Source: Litorimonas sp051251645
GTDB taxonomy: Bacteria; Pseudomonadota; Alphaproteobacteria; Caulobacterales; Maricaulaceae
Reading direction: 5' to 3'
Assembly (NCBI GenBank): GCA_051251645.1
Contig: JBPOEY010000001.1
Location: 1,116,001 to 1,180,000 of the forward strand
DNA: 64,000 bases
Shown here: positions 51,726 through 61,299 of the stretch, piece after piece
How positions within the stretch are numbered: the first letter of the stretch is position 1
How the letters are laid out: each line of letters starts with the position of its first letter
Notes under the pieces: model-generated
Told to the model about the DNA's origin: nothing
Databases searched by the model: none
The model's input: the letters and a program-made list of their open reading frames with translations, nothing else
Position numbers and translations under genes: made by a program

Positions 51726-53315
51726 ATGTCCAAAGCCCTCCTGACAGAGCCCCTCACCCGGCGCGTATTCGCGATCATCTCGCACCCCGATGCGGGTAAG
51801 ACGACGCTGACCGAAAACATGTTGCTCGCGTCTGGCGCAATCCATCAGGCTGGGAAAGTCGCAGCGCGGGGCGAAGCCCGCCGGACTCAATCAGATTGGA
51901 TGAAGATTGAACAAGAACGCGGCATTTCGGTCAGCTCCTCCGTTATGACGTTTGAGCATCGCGGCTTAACCTTCAACTTGCTCGACACGCCGGGTCATGA
52001 AGATTTCTCGGAAGATACATACCGCACACTCACAGCCGCCGACTGCGCTGTCATGGTGCTCGACGTCGCCAAAGGGATTGAGCCACAGACCTTAAAACTC
52101 TTCGAAGTCTGTCGCTTGCGCGATATCCCAATTGTGACCTTTATCAACAAACTTGACCGCGAAGGCGTCGATCCATTCGATTTGATCAGTGAGATCGAAG
52201 ACAAGCTCGCGCTCGACGTCGTGCCAATGCAATGGCCCGCTGCTTCAGGACGACGGTTCAAAGGCGTTGTTGATCTGCGCACACAAAGCTTTCTGGCCTT
52301 TGAAAAGCCTGATTCTGGCAAAGAACATGCGAAAATACCTATCGAAGGAGACGCGATCACGACGCACTTCAACGACGAAGCCTTGCTCGAAGAGTTTCAC
52401 GAAGAGGCCGAACTTGCGCGCGAATATCCTGATTTCAATGTGCAGTCTTTCCGCGAGGGCCATATGACCCCCGTCTATTTTGGCTCGGCGTTACGTAAAT
52501 TTGGTGTGCTGGAGTTGATCGACGCGCTCGCAGAGCTAGTTCCTTCACCGCAGCCCGAACCTGCGATTAAGGCCGGTAAAGACATTCAAATTGATCCCAC
52601 GGACAAAGAAGTCACGGGGTTTGTATTCAAAGTTCAAGCCAATATGGATTTGAACCACCGTGACCGCGTCGCCTTTTACCGCATGGTTTCGGGCGAATTT
52701 AAACGTGGCATGAAGCTCAAAAGCTTCGATGGCCGCAGCCTGAACGTCCACAATCCCGTTATGTTCTTCGCGCAAGATCGGGAATTGGCCGAAGAAGCCT
52801 ATGCGGGCGACGTCATTGGCATCCCCAACCACGGTGTATTGCGGGTTGGCGACAGCCTATCGGAAAGTGGCAAAGTCAAATTTGCGGGCATCCCAAACTT
52901 CGCTCCGGAAATCCTCCGTCGCGCGCGACTAGAAGACCCTTTGAAAGCCAAACATTTACGCAAAGCCTTGGAATCACTGGCAGAAGAAGGTGTGACACAA
53001 TTGTTCAAACCTGCGCTCGGGGCGGACATGATCGTTGGGGCCGTTGGCTCACTCCAGATTGATGTGATGCGTGAGCGGATCAAAACCGAATATGGTCTCG
53101 GCGTTCAATTCGAAGTGCCACCGTATCAAACAGCCCGATGGCTCACATCGGATGATGCCGCGAAGCTAAAATATTTCGTCGATAAAAACACGATCAATAT
53201 GGCCGAAGATATTGATGGCGACCCTGTTTTCTTGGCCAAATCAGCGTGGGATATTGGATATGCGCAAGAGAAGAACCCGAACATCCGCTTTTTGACGACG
53301 AAGGAACGTCGTTAG
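51726..53315 (+). CDS. prfC: Peptide chain release factor 3
   Basis: 529 residues. RF3 is the GTPase that recycles RF1/RF2 after termination. G1: SHPDAGKTTLTEN; switch region RGISVSSSVMTFEH; G3: DTPGHEDFSEDTY; G4: NKLDREG. The C-terminal half has the domain II barrel and the RF3-specific segment GALGADMIVGAVGSLQ in outline (about residues 430-445). Start ATG at 51726. Confidence 0.96.
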   Translation: MSKALLTEPLTRRVFAIISHPDAGKTTLTENMLLASGAIHQAGKVAARGEARRTQSDWMKIEQERGISVSSSVMTFEHRGLTFNLLDTPGHEDFSEDTYRTLTAADCAVMVLDVAKGIEPQTLKLFEVCRLRDIPIVTFINKLDREGVDPFDLISEIEDKLALDVVPMQWPAASGRRFKGVVDLRTQSFLAFEKPDSGKEHAKIPIEGDAITTHFNDEALLEEFHEEAELAREYPDFNVQSFREGHMTPVYFGSALRKFGVLELIDALAELVPSPQPEPAIKAGKDIQIDPTDKEVTGFVFKVQANMDLNHRDRVAFYRMVSGEFKRGMKLKSFDGRSLNVHNPVMFFAQDRELAEEAYAGDVIGIPNHGVLRVGDSLSESGKVKFAGIPNFAPEILRRARLEDPLKAKHLRKALESLAEEGVTQLFKPALGADMIVGAVGSLQIDVMRERIKTEYGLGVQFEVPPYQTARWLTSDDAAKLKYFVDKNTINMAEDIDGDPVFLAKSAWDIGYAQEKNPNIRFLTTKERR

Positions 53316-53389
53316 GACAATATTGGCATTCACCCTATAGTGGCAAAAGAATTGCAGGGCATGGCGGGCACGCTAATAAAGGGTCCCCC

Positions 53390-53722
53390 ATGTCATTCAC
53401 ACCATACCTACCACCGCTGATCATGTTCACGATTACGGTTGTTGTCGTGGGATTATGTTTTTTGCCCGCGACCTATGAACGAAAAACGCCTTTGTTAAAC
53501 TTCTATTGGGTTGGCCTGTGGATCTTCATCGGCCTGATCGCGGCGATCGCTGGCGGCGAACAAACCGTGATGTTAGCCGGGATGGAATCGCCGGAACTCG
53601 CTCTACGTTTGCAAACATCTGTGTCTGTTTGCTTTGTCTTCTTCGTCGTGTTTGCGTGGTTCCGACTCAGCGGTGCGGCCTTAATGTTTGGCCTCCGCCG
53701 TCTCGTTGTTTGGGCTCGCTAA
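53390..53722 (+). CDS. Small membrane protein of unknown function, three helices
   Basis: 110 residues from the ATG at 53390, with AAGGG six nt upstream; a longer frame from 53246 would overlap prfC and is not supported. Hydrophobic helices at about 8-25, 38-58 and 75-105. No family recognised. It follows prfC by 74 nt and its stop shares bases with the stop of the PAN-domain gene on the other strand. Confidence 0.7.
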   Translation: MSFTPYLPPLIMFTITVVVVGLCFLPATYERKTPLLNFYWVGLWIFIGLIAAIAGGEQTVMLAGMESPELALRLQTSVSVCFVFFVVFAWFRLSGAALMFGLRRLVVWAR

Positions 53723-54690
53723 CGCGGCTGAGCGCCCGCAAGAGGCAACTGCGTCACAGCTTGCGACGGGTAAGACTGCACCGTCGGCATCGTAGCGGAT
53801 TGGCGCACATCATCATTTAATCGACCATAAAGGCTCGACTGTTGTGGCGGGCTTTGCGGCTGCCGGATCGACTCCCAACTCACTGGATTATTTGCAGATG
53901 ACCGCGGCATGACCTGCGTCGGCATCGGCTGAACGGGGGCCTGCGTGTAGGGTTGAGGCTGACGATAGGTCTGCGGTCGCGGCTGTGCTGGGATCATCTG
54001 TGGGACCGACGCATATTGACTTTGGACACGGGTTGGCGTGGCGGGGGCAATCGGTTGGCCAATGGGCGGACGGCCTTGATCAGGTTGCGTGTATTGTGGC
54101 TGCCCATAAGCAGGCTGATAGGCATTTTGTGTCACGACAGGTCGCACAGTGCGCATTTGCGGCGACTGACGCGCCGGACCACGCGACAGCGTGGGATGAG
54201 TCATTTGCGGCTGTGGTCCTGTGTAGCCGCCTAGCGCCGGACGAAAACCCATTTTCGGCGTTAACGGCGCCTGCAAATATTGTCCGGGTACAGCCTGCCT
54301 GACAATCTGACGTCCGCGTTGCGCCGTTTGTGTTGTCGCCGCTGGTTTTGGGACAACTGCGGTCCCAACCCGGATAGTATTCGTATTCCCTTCAATCACG
54401 CGTGACGAAATCGGCATGGCCGAGTTGCTAACGCCACTAATTGATATGGCGCTGGAGATCGGCGCGCTGATAGAGGATTGAAATTCACAAACACCGGGCG
54501 CGCTGGGTGCCGCTTTGACATAATTCCAGCCTCGACATTGCGCGTCCCCTTCACATTGGCTTTCGCAAACATTGGCCGTTGGCACGATCACGGAGTGATA
54601 GGGTGTGCCCGGTCGGTATGTCCCAAGGTCAGCCGCGAAGGCAGGCGCTGTGATCAAGGCGACGGTGCAGGAAAGTAAAGTTAGGCGCAT
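53719..54690 (-). CDS. PAN/Apple-like domain protein with long Gln/Pro-rich tail
   Basis: 323 residues from the ATG at 54690. Signal peptide to APAFA. Residues about 20-75 resemble a PAN_4/Apple domain, with GTPYHSVIVPTANVCESQCEG, CRGWNYVKAAPSAPGVCEF and four cysteines. The remaining 200 residues are low in complexity, rich in Gln, Pro, Thr and Arg, without repeats of fixed length, so it is probably unstructured in the periplasm or at the surface. PAN domains bind proteins or sugars; the ligand is unknown. It stands 95 nt downstream of tpiA. Confidence 0.8.
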   Translation of the reverse strand: MRLTLLSCTVALITAPAFAADLGTYRPGTPYHSVIVPTANVCESQCEGDAQCRGWNYVKAAPSAPGVCEFQSSISAPISSAISISGVSNSAMPISSRVIEGNTNTIRVGTAVVPKPAATTQTAQRGRQIVRQAVPGQYLQAPLTPKMGFRPALGGYTGPQPQMTHPTLSRGPARQSPQMRTVRPVVTQNAYQPAYGQPQYTQPDQGRPPIGQPIAPATPTRVQSQYASVPQMIPAQPRPQTYRQPQPYTQAPVQPMPTQVMPRSSANNPVSWESIRQPQSPPQQSSLYGRLNDDVRQSATMPTVQSYPSQAVTQLPLAGAQPR

Positions 54691-54785
54691 GGGGATCTCG
54701 CGAGTCGTTTGTCGCAAGAATGGCGCGTTATAGTTAGCGAGCCGTTAACCTTCTTCGAAAGGACAGGCCCAGAGGCCGCAAAACC

Positions 54786-55490
54786 CTAATGTCCGGCCTG
54801 AACGATTGTCGCGAAACTCTCCATCTCCAAGCTCGCACCGCCAACCAAGGCGCCGCCAACATTCGCAAGGCCGAGGATTTCCTCTGCATTCGCGGGTTTA
54901 ACCGACCCGCCATAGAGAATACGAGGGGCTGCACCGACTGCATCGCGAATCGCCGCATGCATCTCGGCAATATCATCTGCGGTCGCCGTTTTGCCCGTGC
55001 CGATGGCCCAAATCGGTTCATACGCGATATCAAACGCGCCCGTCTCTGGTAGGCTTGCCGCCAGTTGCGCGGTGACGACCGCAACAGCGTCCCCAGCGTC
55101 CCGTTGATCCAAGCTTTCCCCCACGCAAACAATTGGGCGAAGCCCTTGCCCGATGGCGCGCTCAGCTTTGGCTTTAACACGCGCGTTCGTTTCTCCGGCT
55201 GCGCGACGTTCAGAATGGCCGAGAATAACATAAGTCGCGCCCATTTCGGCCAACAAAGCTGCGTCAGTTTCGCCCGTGTGTGCGCCTGCGCCAAATTCTG
55301 AGCAATCTTGCGCACCAATCGCGACGGAGGCTTCATCAGCGGCCTCCGTCAGCGCATCAAGAATCAGGTGCGGTGGACAGATCAACATTTCGGCAGACGG
55401 CGACGGCACCAATTTGGCGAGTTGTCTCACCTTACTGGCCCAATCCGGGTGACCATTCATTTTCCAATTTGCGGCAATCAGTTGTTTCAT
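54786..55490 (-). CDS. tpiA: Triosephosphate isomerase
   Basis: 234 residues, slightly shorter than the usual 250. Catalytic residues are in place: AANWKMNG (Asn, Lys), LGHSERR (His), AYEPIWAIGTGKTA (Glu and flexible loop) and LYGGSVKPANAEEI. It interconverts dihydroxyacetone phosphate and glyceraldehyde-3-phosphate. Divergent from ppiD; tpiA-ppiD-trpE is a typical alphaproteobacterial order. Confidence 0.97.
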   Translation of the reverse strand: MKQLIAANWKMNGHPDWASKVRQLAKLVPSPSAEMLICPPHLILDALTEAADEASVAIGAQDCSEFGAGAHTGETDAALLAEMGATYVILGHSERRAAGETNARVKAKAERAIGQGLRPIVCVGESLDQRDAGDAVAVVTAQLAASLPETGAFDIAYEPIWAIGTGKTATADDIAEMHAAIRDAVGAAPRILYGGSVKPANAEEILGLANVGGALVGGASLEMESFATIVQAGH

Positions 55491-55566
55491 GACTCCAATT
55501 TGACAAGTTAAACGACTGAACGCAACCGCTTGCGGGCCGTGTTCTGTCTGCTACAGGCTGCCCCTT

Positions 55567-57507
55567 ATGGCTGACGATATTTATGACCGCCCTAAGGGCC
55601 CTTTTGCTAAAATCCGGACCATCTTGGTCGGTGTCCTTGTGGGGATGCTGGTACTCGCTTTCGCCGTTTGGGGGATTGAGGACGTCTTCTCGCCCAATAA
55701 CACGAATGCCGTCGTTAAAGTGGGCGAGGCCGAAGTCAGCCAAACGGAGTTTATGGATAGCTTCAATAATGAAATGCAAAAATTTGCGGAAGAAAATGGC
55801 GAAGGGATTACCCCGCAACAAGCCTATGACCGCGGCATCCCGCAACAGCTTATCGGCCAATTTACGCAACAGCTCGCTATTGAAGCGGACGCGGCAGACC
55901 TCGGCATTGGCGTCAATAGTCGCGACGTAATGCGTTACGCAGAAGGCATCGATGCCTTCCGCAACGAAATCACACAGGAATTTGACCGACAAGCGTTACA
56001 GCAAATTTTAGCGTCGAACAGAATGACCGAAGCGGATTTCGAGAAAGACGTCATCACCGCGCTCACACAGCAACAAACACTGCCTGCCATCATGGGCGGT
56101 ATTGAAGCGCCCAGTGATTACGCTCAGCGTTACAACACATTCGTCAATGAAATCCGCCGGGCCCGCTTAATCCGGTTCGACTCCGCCGTATTGGAGACAC
56201 TGCCCGAGCCGACGGACGCAGACCTCAAATCCTATATCGCCACCAATCAAGCCCGTTTTACCGCGCCAGAATATCGACGTTTCTTGATGATCCGGATCGA
56301 ACCGTTTGATTTCCGTCAGGATATGGAAGTCACAGACGAACAATTACGAGAGCGGTTTGACACGCTTATCGGCGCGGGTGAGCTCGGCGCCGTCGAAACT
56401 CGCGATGTCAGCGTCATTTCTGTCGCCACGGAAGATCAAGCCAACAGCGTCGCGGCGCGCCTTTCCACCGGAGAAGATGTCGACGCACTCATTGCTGAAT
56501 TGGGATTACCCGCAGCCGATCAATTTGATGGCATCAAAGAAGACGCGCTTATCAATCCAGACAGCTCAACTGCCGCATTTGAAGCCGACGAAGGCACTGC
56601 CCAAGTCGCACCAACCGGTTTCGGCACATTCGAAGTCATCTATGTGCGGACTGTTTACGCCGCGGACGTGCCCGACTTTGAATCTCTGCGCGAAGAGCTA
56701 ACAACAGACGTAATCGAAGGCCAAGCGCTGCGCACAATCAATGATTATGAACGCGTCATTGATGATCGTCTCTTGGAAGGGGCCACGATTGAAGAGATCG
56801 CAGAGGACCTCAGCGTCCCGCTCTCCTCCTATCCCTATATTGACCGCAACGGCACGACACAGGACGGTGTCCGCCTCTCTGGCTTCACATTGATCCCAGG
56901 AATCGCGTCCGACGATATGCTGATGCAATCTGTCTTCACGGCCGACATTGGGTTTGAATCTGACATTATCGCAACATCGAATGGTGGTCTGGCTATTCTG
57001 CGCGTGACGGACACAATCGATAGCACCCCAAAAGCTTTTGCTGACGTGCGTGAGCAAGCTTCACAGCTTTGGAAAGCGGAACAAGTGTCTGATGCGATGA
57101 CGAAAAAGGGCGTCGCCTTGGCCAAACGCATACGTGAGGGCGAGAGCCTAGAGGCATTGGCGACGGAACTGGGCGTTCAGATCGAAGAAATTGCTCTGCA
57201 GCGCGCCGCGCCTCCGAATAATGTATCGCCAGCGGTTTTGGTCAGCTTGCTTGACGGCGATATCGGCGATGTTGCGCGCGGCGTCAGTCGAACCCCGAAT
57301 GGCTACGAAATCGCAGTCTTGGACACAATTTCTAATGCGGGTGAACGTTTGGGCGGACAGATGCTCGATATTATCCGTGGGCAAGTCTCAGAGCAAATCG
57401 CGATTGATATTAGCCGCGCCTATCAAGACGCTATTCTGGCCGATAAACCACAAATGTATTTTGACGATCAAGTGCGCGCCGCGCTCAATCTCGACGCCGC
57501 GAACTAA
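55567..57507 (+). CDS. ppiD: Periplasmic peptidyl-prolyl isomerase/chaperone PpiD-like
   Basis: 646 residues. One N-terminal membrane anchor (TILVGVLVGMLVLAFAVWGI) after a short cytoplasmic piece, then a SurA_N/PpiD chaperone region (NTNAVVKVGEAEVSQTEFMD and LIGQFTQQLAIEADAADLGI in outline), and a parvulin-like domain in the middle (about residues 230-380). It assists folding of proteins emerging from the Sec channel. The parvulin active site is poorly conserved, as in PpiD. trpE follows after 18 nt. Confidence 0.9.
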   Translation: MADDIYDRPKGPFAKIRTILVGVLVGMLVLAFAVWGIEDVFSPNNTNAVVKVGEAEVSQTEFMDSFNNEMQKFAEENGEGITPQQAYDRGIPQQLIGQFTQQLAIEADAADLGIGVNSRDVMRYAEGIDAFRNEITQEFDRQALQQILASNRMTEADFEKDVITALTQQQTLPAIMGGIEAPSDYAQRYNTFVNEIRRARLIRFDSAVLETLPEPTDADLKSYIATNQARFTAPEYRRFLMIRIEPFDFRQDMEVTDEQLRERFDTLIGAGELGAVETRDVSVISVATEDQANSVAARLSTGEDVDALIAELGLPAADQFDGIKEDALINPDSSTAAFEADEGTAQVAPTGFGTFEVIYVRTVYAADVPDFESLREELTTDVIEGQALRTINDYERVIDDRLLEGATIEEIAEDLSVPLSSYPYIDRNGTTQDGVRLSGFTLIPGIASDDMLMQSVFTADIGFESDIIATSNGGLAILRVTDTIDSTPKAFADVREQASQLWKAEQVSDAMTKKGVALAKRIREGESLEALATELGVQIEEIALQRAAPPNNVSPAVLVSLLDGDIGDVARGVSRTPNGYEIAVLDTISNAGERLGGQMLDIIRGQVSEQIAIDISRAYQDAILADKPQMYFDDQVRAALNLDAAN

Positions 57508-57525
57508 TCTTCTACGGTCAAGAGC

Positions 57526-58992
57526 ATGACCCCGACGCTTGAGCCAACGCGAGACGCCTTCCGCACCTCTGAGAGCCCGCAAATTGTTTTCGCGCGCGTG
57601 ATCAATGATATCGACACGCCCGTGTCGGCTTTCATCAAGGCCGCACTCGGCAAGCCTTACGCATTTTTGTTCGAGTCCGTGCAAGGCGGCGAGCAACGCG
57701 GCCGGTTTTCATTCTTCGGCTTTGACCCAGATTTGATCTGGCGCAGCAATGGCGAAGAAGCGTCCCTGTCACGCGATGGTTCGTCATATAACGCCATGTC
57801 AGGTCCGCCGCTGGAGGCGCTCCGTGCTCTGATCGCAGAGTGCGCTTTCGATCTGCCCGATGACCTCCCGCCGATGACGGCCGGGCTATTTGGTTATTTG
57901 GGCTATGATATGATCCGCCATGTCGAAGTCCTCGCGATGCCCAATCCCGACCCCATCGGCACACCGGACGCGATCATGGTTCGGCCCCGGACCGTCTGTA
58001 TTTTCGACCAAGTGAAACAAGAGATCATCGTGGCGGCGCTCGTCCCGCCCGGCGGCGGATATGATGACGCCGTGGCGCGAATCAAAGCCACGATTACGGA
58101 CCTTGTTGGCCCCACGCCCGCGTCTCCAAGCTCAACCGTCCAAATTCCAGACATAACGCCGACCCTCGGGACAGCGCTGCCGGCCTTTGCGAAACGGGTC
58201 GAAGCGGCGCGCGACTACATCCTTGCCGGTGACGTGTTTCAAGTCGTGATTGGTCAGCGTCTTTCCGCCCCTATGGTTGCGAGCCCCTTTGCGCTCTACC
58301 GCGCGCTGCGCCGCATGAACCCCTCGCCTTTTCTCTATTTTCTCGACTTTGACGATCACCAAATCGTTGGCAGCAGCCCCGAAATCCTCGTGCGTCTCCG
58401 CGATGGTGTTGTCACCATAAGGCCCATTGCCGGGACTCGACCCCGTGGGAAGACAGCCCTTCAAGACATTGAAAATGAACAAGACCTTTTGGCTGACCCG
58501 AAAGAATGCGCCGAACATTTGATGTTACTCGACTTGGGCCGAAACGATGTTGGGCGCGTTGTAAAACCCGGGACCGTGCGGGTCACAGAACGCTCCCTCG
58601 TCGAGCGTTATAGCCACGTCATGCATATCGTCTCCAACGTGGAAGGTGACATTCAAGACGGGCTGGATTGTATTGACGCTTTGATGGCGGGCTTCCCGGC
58701 TGGGACTGTGTCCGGCGCACCAAAGGTTCGTGCCATGGAAATAATCGACGAGTTGGAAGATGAAAAGCGCGGCATTTATGCGGGCGCGGTCGGCTACATC
58801 AGTGCCAATGGCGATATGGATACAGCCATCGCGCTCCGGACCGGAATTGTGAAAGACGACACGCTACATGTCCGGGCTGGCGCGGGGATTGTTCTCGACT
58901 CAACGCCCGAATATGAGTGGGCCGAGACCAAGCATAAGGCCGCCGCTCTCTTCAAAGCGGCGGAGCAAAGCGTCCGGTTTGATCGGAATTAG
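57526..58992 (+). CDS. trpE: Anthranilate synthase component I
   Basis: 488 residues. It converts chorismate to anthranilate with ammonia from TrpG. N-terminal regulatory region with FESVQGGEQRGRFSF (the LLES-like tryptophan site position); C-terminal chorismate-binding domain with FQVVIGQRLS, RPIAGTRPRGKT, DLGRNDVGRV, FPAGTVSGAPKVRAMEIID and GAVGYISANGDMDTAIALRT. No trpG follows; the next gene is convergent at 19 nt. Confidence 0.96.
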   Translation: MTPTLEPTRDAFRTSESPQIVFARVINDIDTPVSAFIKAALGKPYAFLFESVQGGEQRGRFSFFGFDPDLIWRSNGEEASLSRDGSSYNAMSGPPLEALRALIAECAFDLPDDLPPMTAGLFGYLGYDMIRHVEVLAMPNPDPIGTPDAIMVRPRTVCIFDQVKQEIIVAALVPPGGGYDDAVARIKATITDLVGPTPASPSSTVQIPDITPTLGTALPAFAKRVEAARDYILAGDVFQVVIGQRLSAPMVASPFALYRALRRMNPSPFLYFLDFDDHQIVGSSPEILVRLRDGVVTIRPIAGTRPRGKTALQDIENEQDLLADPKECAEHLMLLDLGRNDVGRVVKPGTVRVTERSLVERYSHVMHIVSNVEGDIQDGLDCIDALMAGFPAGTVSGAPKVRAMEIIDELEDEKRGIYAGAVGYISANGDMDTAIALRTGIVKDDTLHVRAGAGIVLDSTPEYEWAETKHKAAALFKAAEQSVRFDRN

Positions 58993-59011
58993 ACACTAGA
59001 GACTGTGATGC

Positions 59012-59938
59012 CTAAAGTGGCCGTTGGTAAAATCCATCTCTAGGTGCGTCTTTTGCCGTTGCCCGCATAACGGCGGGTCCGCCTGCAGCTAAGGCCAATC
59101 GCATCTTCCGACCAGAACTGGCGCCAACACGCCCGTCCCACGCCTGTGGACCCTTGCGTCGCAACACTTCGCCGATTTCACGGTAGACCTTTAGCGCCGC
59201 GCTAATCGCCCAGGCACAACGAAATGGCAGGTGGCGAATGCCTGTTCGAGCGGAGGCATAATAGCCTTCCGCCACATCGAGGAGGCCCATGGCTGCATCA
59301 TGCGCGGCGGGCCAGTTTTGGGGCAGCATGAGCAAATCTGGAGCAATAGGAGCGCCATTCGACATTAGGAGGTCTTGCGGCACGAATATGCGGTCCGCTT
59401 TCGCGTCATCAATCACATCGCGCGCGATATTGGTCAGCTGAAAGGCGAGGCCTAGATCGCAGGCCCGGTCGAGCGTCGGGTCATCGCGCACGCCCATGAT
59501 CATCGCCATCATCACGCCGACAACGCCCGCAACATGATAGGAATAATCGAGAATATCATCGACGGTGCGGTAGACGCGCTCTTCCGCATCCATTTCGAAC
59601 CCTTTGAGAAGTTCAAATGCATGGGCGTGTGGGATCGCATTTCGCGCCATGACTTTCGCCAAACCCTGAAAGATCGGATCTGTCGCGTCCCCCGCGAGCG
59701 CTTCGGTCGTTTGGGCGCGCAGAACATTAAGGCGCTCCGCCTGTCCGTCACGGTAATCGAGGGTCTGCCCATGCCCCATTTCCTGCCCGTCAATTACATC
59801 ATCGCAATAGCGGCACCACGCATAAAGCATGGAGGCATCGTCTCGAATACGAGGCGGTAGAACCTTAGAGGCCAGCGCAAAACTCTTACTACCCGCCTTG
59901 ATCGAGGCGCGGCCTTGCTGCGCCAGCGCGTCAGTCAT
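59012..59938 (-). CDS. Phytoene/squalene synthase family protein
   Basis: 308 residues. Head-to-head condensation of two prenyl diphosphates. The two Asp-rich motifs are present: YAWCRYCDDVIDG near residues 39-51 and LTNIARDVIDDAKADRI near 170. Members make phytoene (CrtB) or squalene (HpnC/HpnD); the N-terminal FALASKVLPPRIRDDASMLY looks more like CrtB, but no carotenoid or hopanoid gene is nearby to decide. It follows gltX with no gap. Confidence 0.88.
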   Translation of the reverse strand: MTDALAQQGRASIKAGSKSFALASKVLPPRIRDDASMLYAWCRYCDDVIDGQEMGHGQTLDYRDGQAERLNVLRAQTTEALAGDATDPIFQGLAKVMARNAIPHAHAFELLKGFEMDAEERVYRTVDDILDYSYHVAGVVGVMMAMIMGVRDDPTLDRACDLGLAFQLTNIARDVIDDAKADRIFVPQDLLMSNGAPIAPDLLMLPQNWPAAHDAAMGLLDVAEGYYASARTGIRHLPFRCAWAISAALKVYREIGEVLRRKGPQAWDGRVGASSGRKMRLALAAGGPAVMRATAKDAPRDGFYQRPL

Positions 59939-61291
59939 TTAGGCAGTTTGTCCGCGCAAACGCGCCCGTGCTGTGTCCGCCCCCATTAGGGTCAAAAGCG
60001 GCCCCATTTGCGGTCCATTGTTTCGACCCGTTAGGGCCTTACGCAATGGCATAAACAGCCCTTTGCCCTTCCGATCCGTATTATCTTTCAGTTTGCGAAT
60101 AAGCTCAGACCAATCGGCCTCGTCACTTAAAAGCTCAGCCGCCGTATCGCAGAACGCTTTGTCGTCCGCGTCAATCACGCCCGCCATGGGCGCGTAGAGT
60201 GCCGCGTTCCATCCGGCCGCATCATCGACAACTTCTACATTGTCACGAATCGCCAGCCAGAAGGCTTCGCCGCCATGCACGCCGAGCGCATCAAGCCGCT
60301 CTTTGACGACAGCGTAAGGCGTTTCGTGCAAAATCTTCGCGTTGAGAGCCCGCAGCTCAATATCATCAAACCGCGCAGGCGCCCGACCGATCTTATCGAA
60401 CGAAAATTCGTCGGCCAATTCTTTAATCGCAAACCGTTCTTCAACGGGGTCAGACGTCCCGATTTTAGCGAGGAGAGAGAGGATTGCCATCGGCTCATAG
60501 CCCTCTTCGCGGAGCTTCTTCATGGAAAGCGACAAGTCTTCAAACCGCTTGGATAGCTTTCCGCCATCACGGTCCACCAGCAGCGGCGTATGCGCGAAAA
60601 TTGGCTCTGTTCCGCCGAGCGCATGGAATATTTCGATCTGCGCGCCGGAATTAGTGACATGGTCTTCGCCACGAATGACGTGGCTGATCTTAGCATCAAT
60701 ATCATCGACCACGCTCGGGAGCGTGTAGAGGAACGTGCCGTCGCCCCGGATCAAGACTGGGTCCGAAATACTGCTCGTCTCAATCGATTGCTCGCCGCGC
60801 ACCATATCGACCCAACTGACGGTCTTACCCGACAGTTTAAACCGCCAGTGTGGCTTACGACCTTCGGCTTCATAAGCGGCTTTTTGATCCTCTGTCAGAT
60901 CAATCGCGCGACGGTCATAAATGGGCGGCTTGCCTTGAACGCCTTGCAGCTTACGCTGACGGTCTAGCTCTTCCGACGTGTCATAGGCCGGGTAAAGAAA
61001 GCCTGCTTCTTTAAGTTTCTCCGCGGCGTCTTCATAAAGGTTAAAGCGTTTCGACTGGCTGAACGTCTCTTGCCAATGCAGGCCGAGCCACGTCAAATCG
61101 TCCCGGATCGCATCTTCGTTTTCTTGTGTCCCGCGGGCCACATCCGTGTCGTCGATCCGGAGGATAAAGACGCCGCCAGTGCTTTTGGCGTGCAGAACAT
61201 TCATCAACGCCGTACGGACATTGCCGACGTGAAGTTTACCGGTGGGGCTTGGCGCGAAGCGGACGCGCGTTTGTGCGTTTGGCGTTGTCAT
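59939..61291 (-). CDS. gltX: Glutamate-tRNA ligase
   Basis: 450 residues from the ATG at 61291; a TTG at 61303, overlapping the nadE stop, is possible. Class I synthetase: the HIGH-type motif in FAPSPTGKLHVGN, YDRRAIDLTEDQKAAYEAEG in outline, and the KMSKS-type GGKLSKRFED. It charges tRNA-Glu. Alphaproteobacteria often have two GltX copies, one used for tRNA-Gln misacylation; which copy this is cannot be told. Confidence 0.95.
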   Translation of the reverse strand: MTTPNAQTRVRFAPSPTGKLHVGNVRTALMNVLHAKSTGGVFILRIDDTDVARGTQENEDAIRDDLTWLGLHWQETFSQSKRFNLYEDAAEKLKEAGFLYPAYDTSEELDRQRKLQGVQGKPPIYDRRAIDLTEDQKAAYEAEGRKPHWRFKLSGKTVSWVDMVRGEQSIETSSISDPVLIRGDGTFLYTLPSVVDDIDAKISHVIRGEDHVTNSGAQIEIFHALGGTEPIFAHTPLLVDRDGGKLSKRFEDLSLSMKKLREEGYEPMAILSLLAKIGTSDPVEERFAIKELADEFSFDKIGRAPARFDDIELRALNAKILHETPYAVVKERLDALGVHGGEAFWLAIRDNVEVVDDAAGWNAALYAPMAGVIDADDKAFCDTAAELLSDEADWSELIRKLKDNTDRKGKGLFMPLRKALTGRNNGPQMGPLLTLMGADTARARLRGQTA

Positions 61292-61299
61292 AACAGGGA

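Noticed and set aside
53246..53389. N-terminal extension of the small membrane protein into prfC
   Set aside because: The extra 48 residues overlap prfC and are hydrophilic; the ATG at 53390 has a good ribosome-binding site and starts the membrane segment pattern.
54734..55336. 200-residue minus-strand open frame inside tpiA
   Set aside because: It overlaps tpiA in another frame of the same strand. tpiA has every catalytic motif, and this frame is Arg-rich with no domain.
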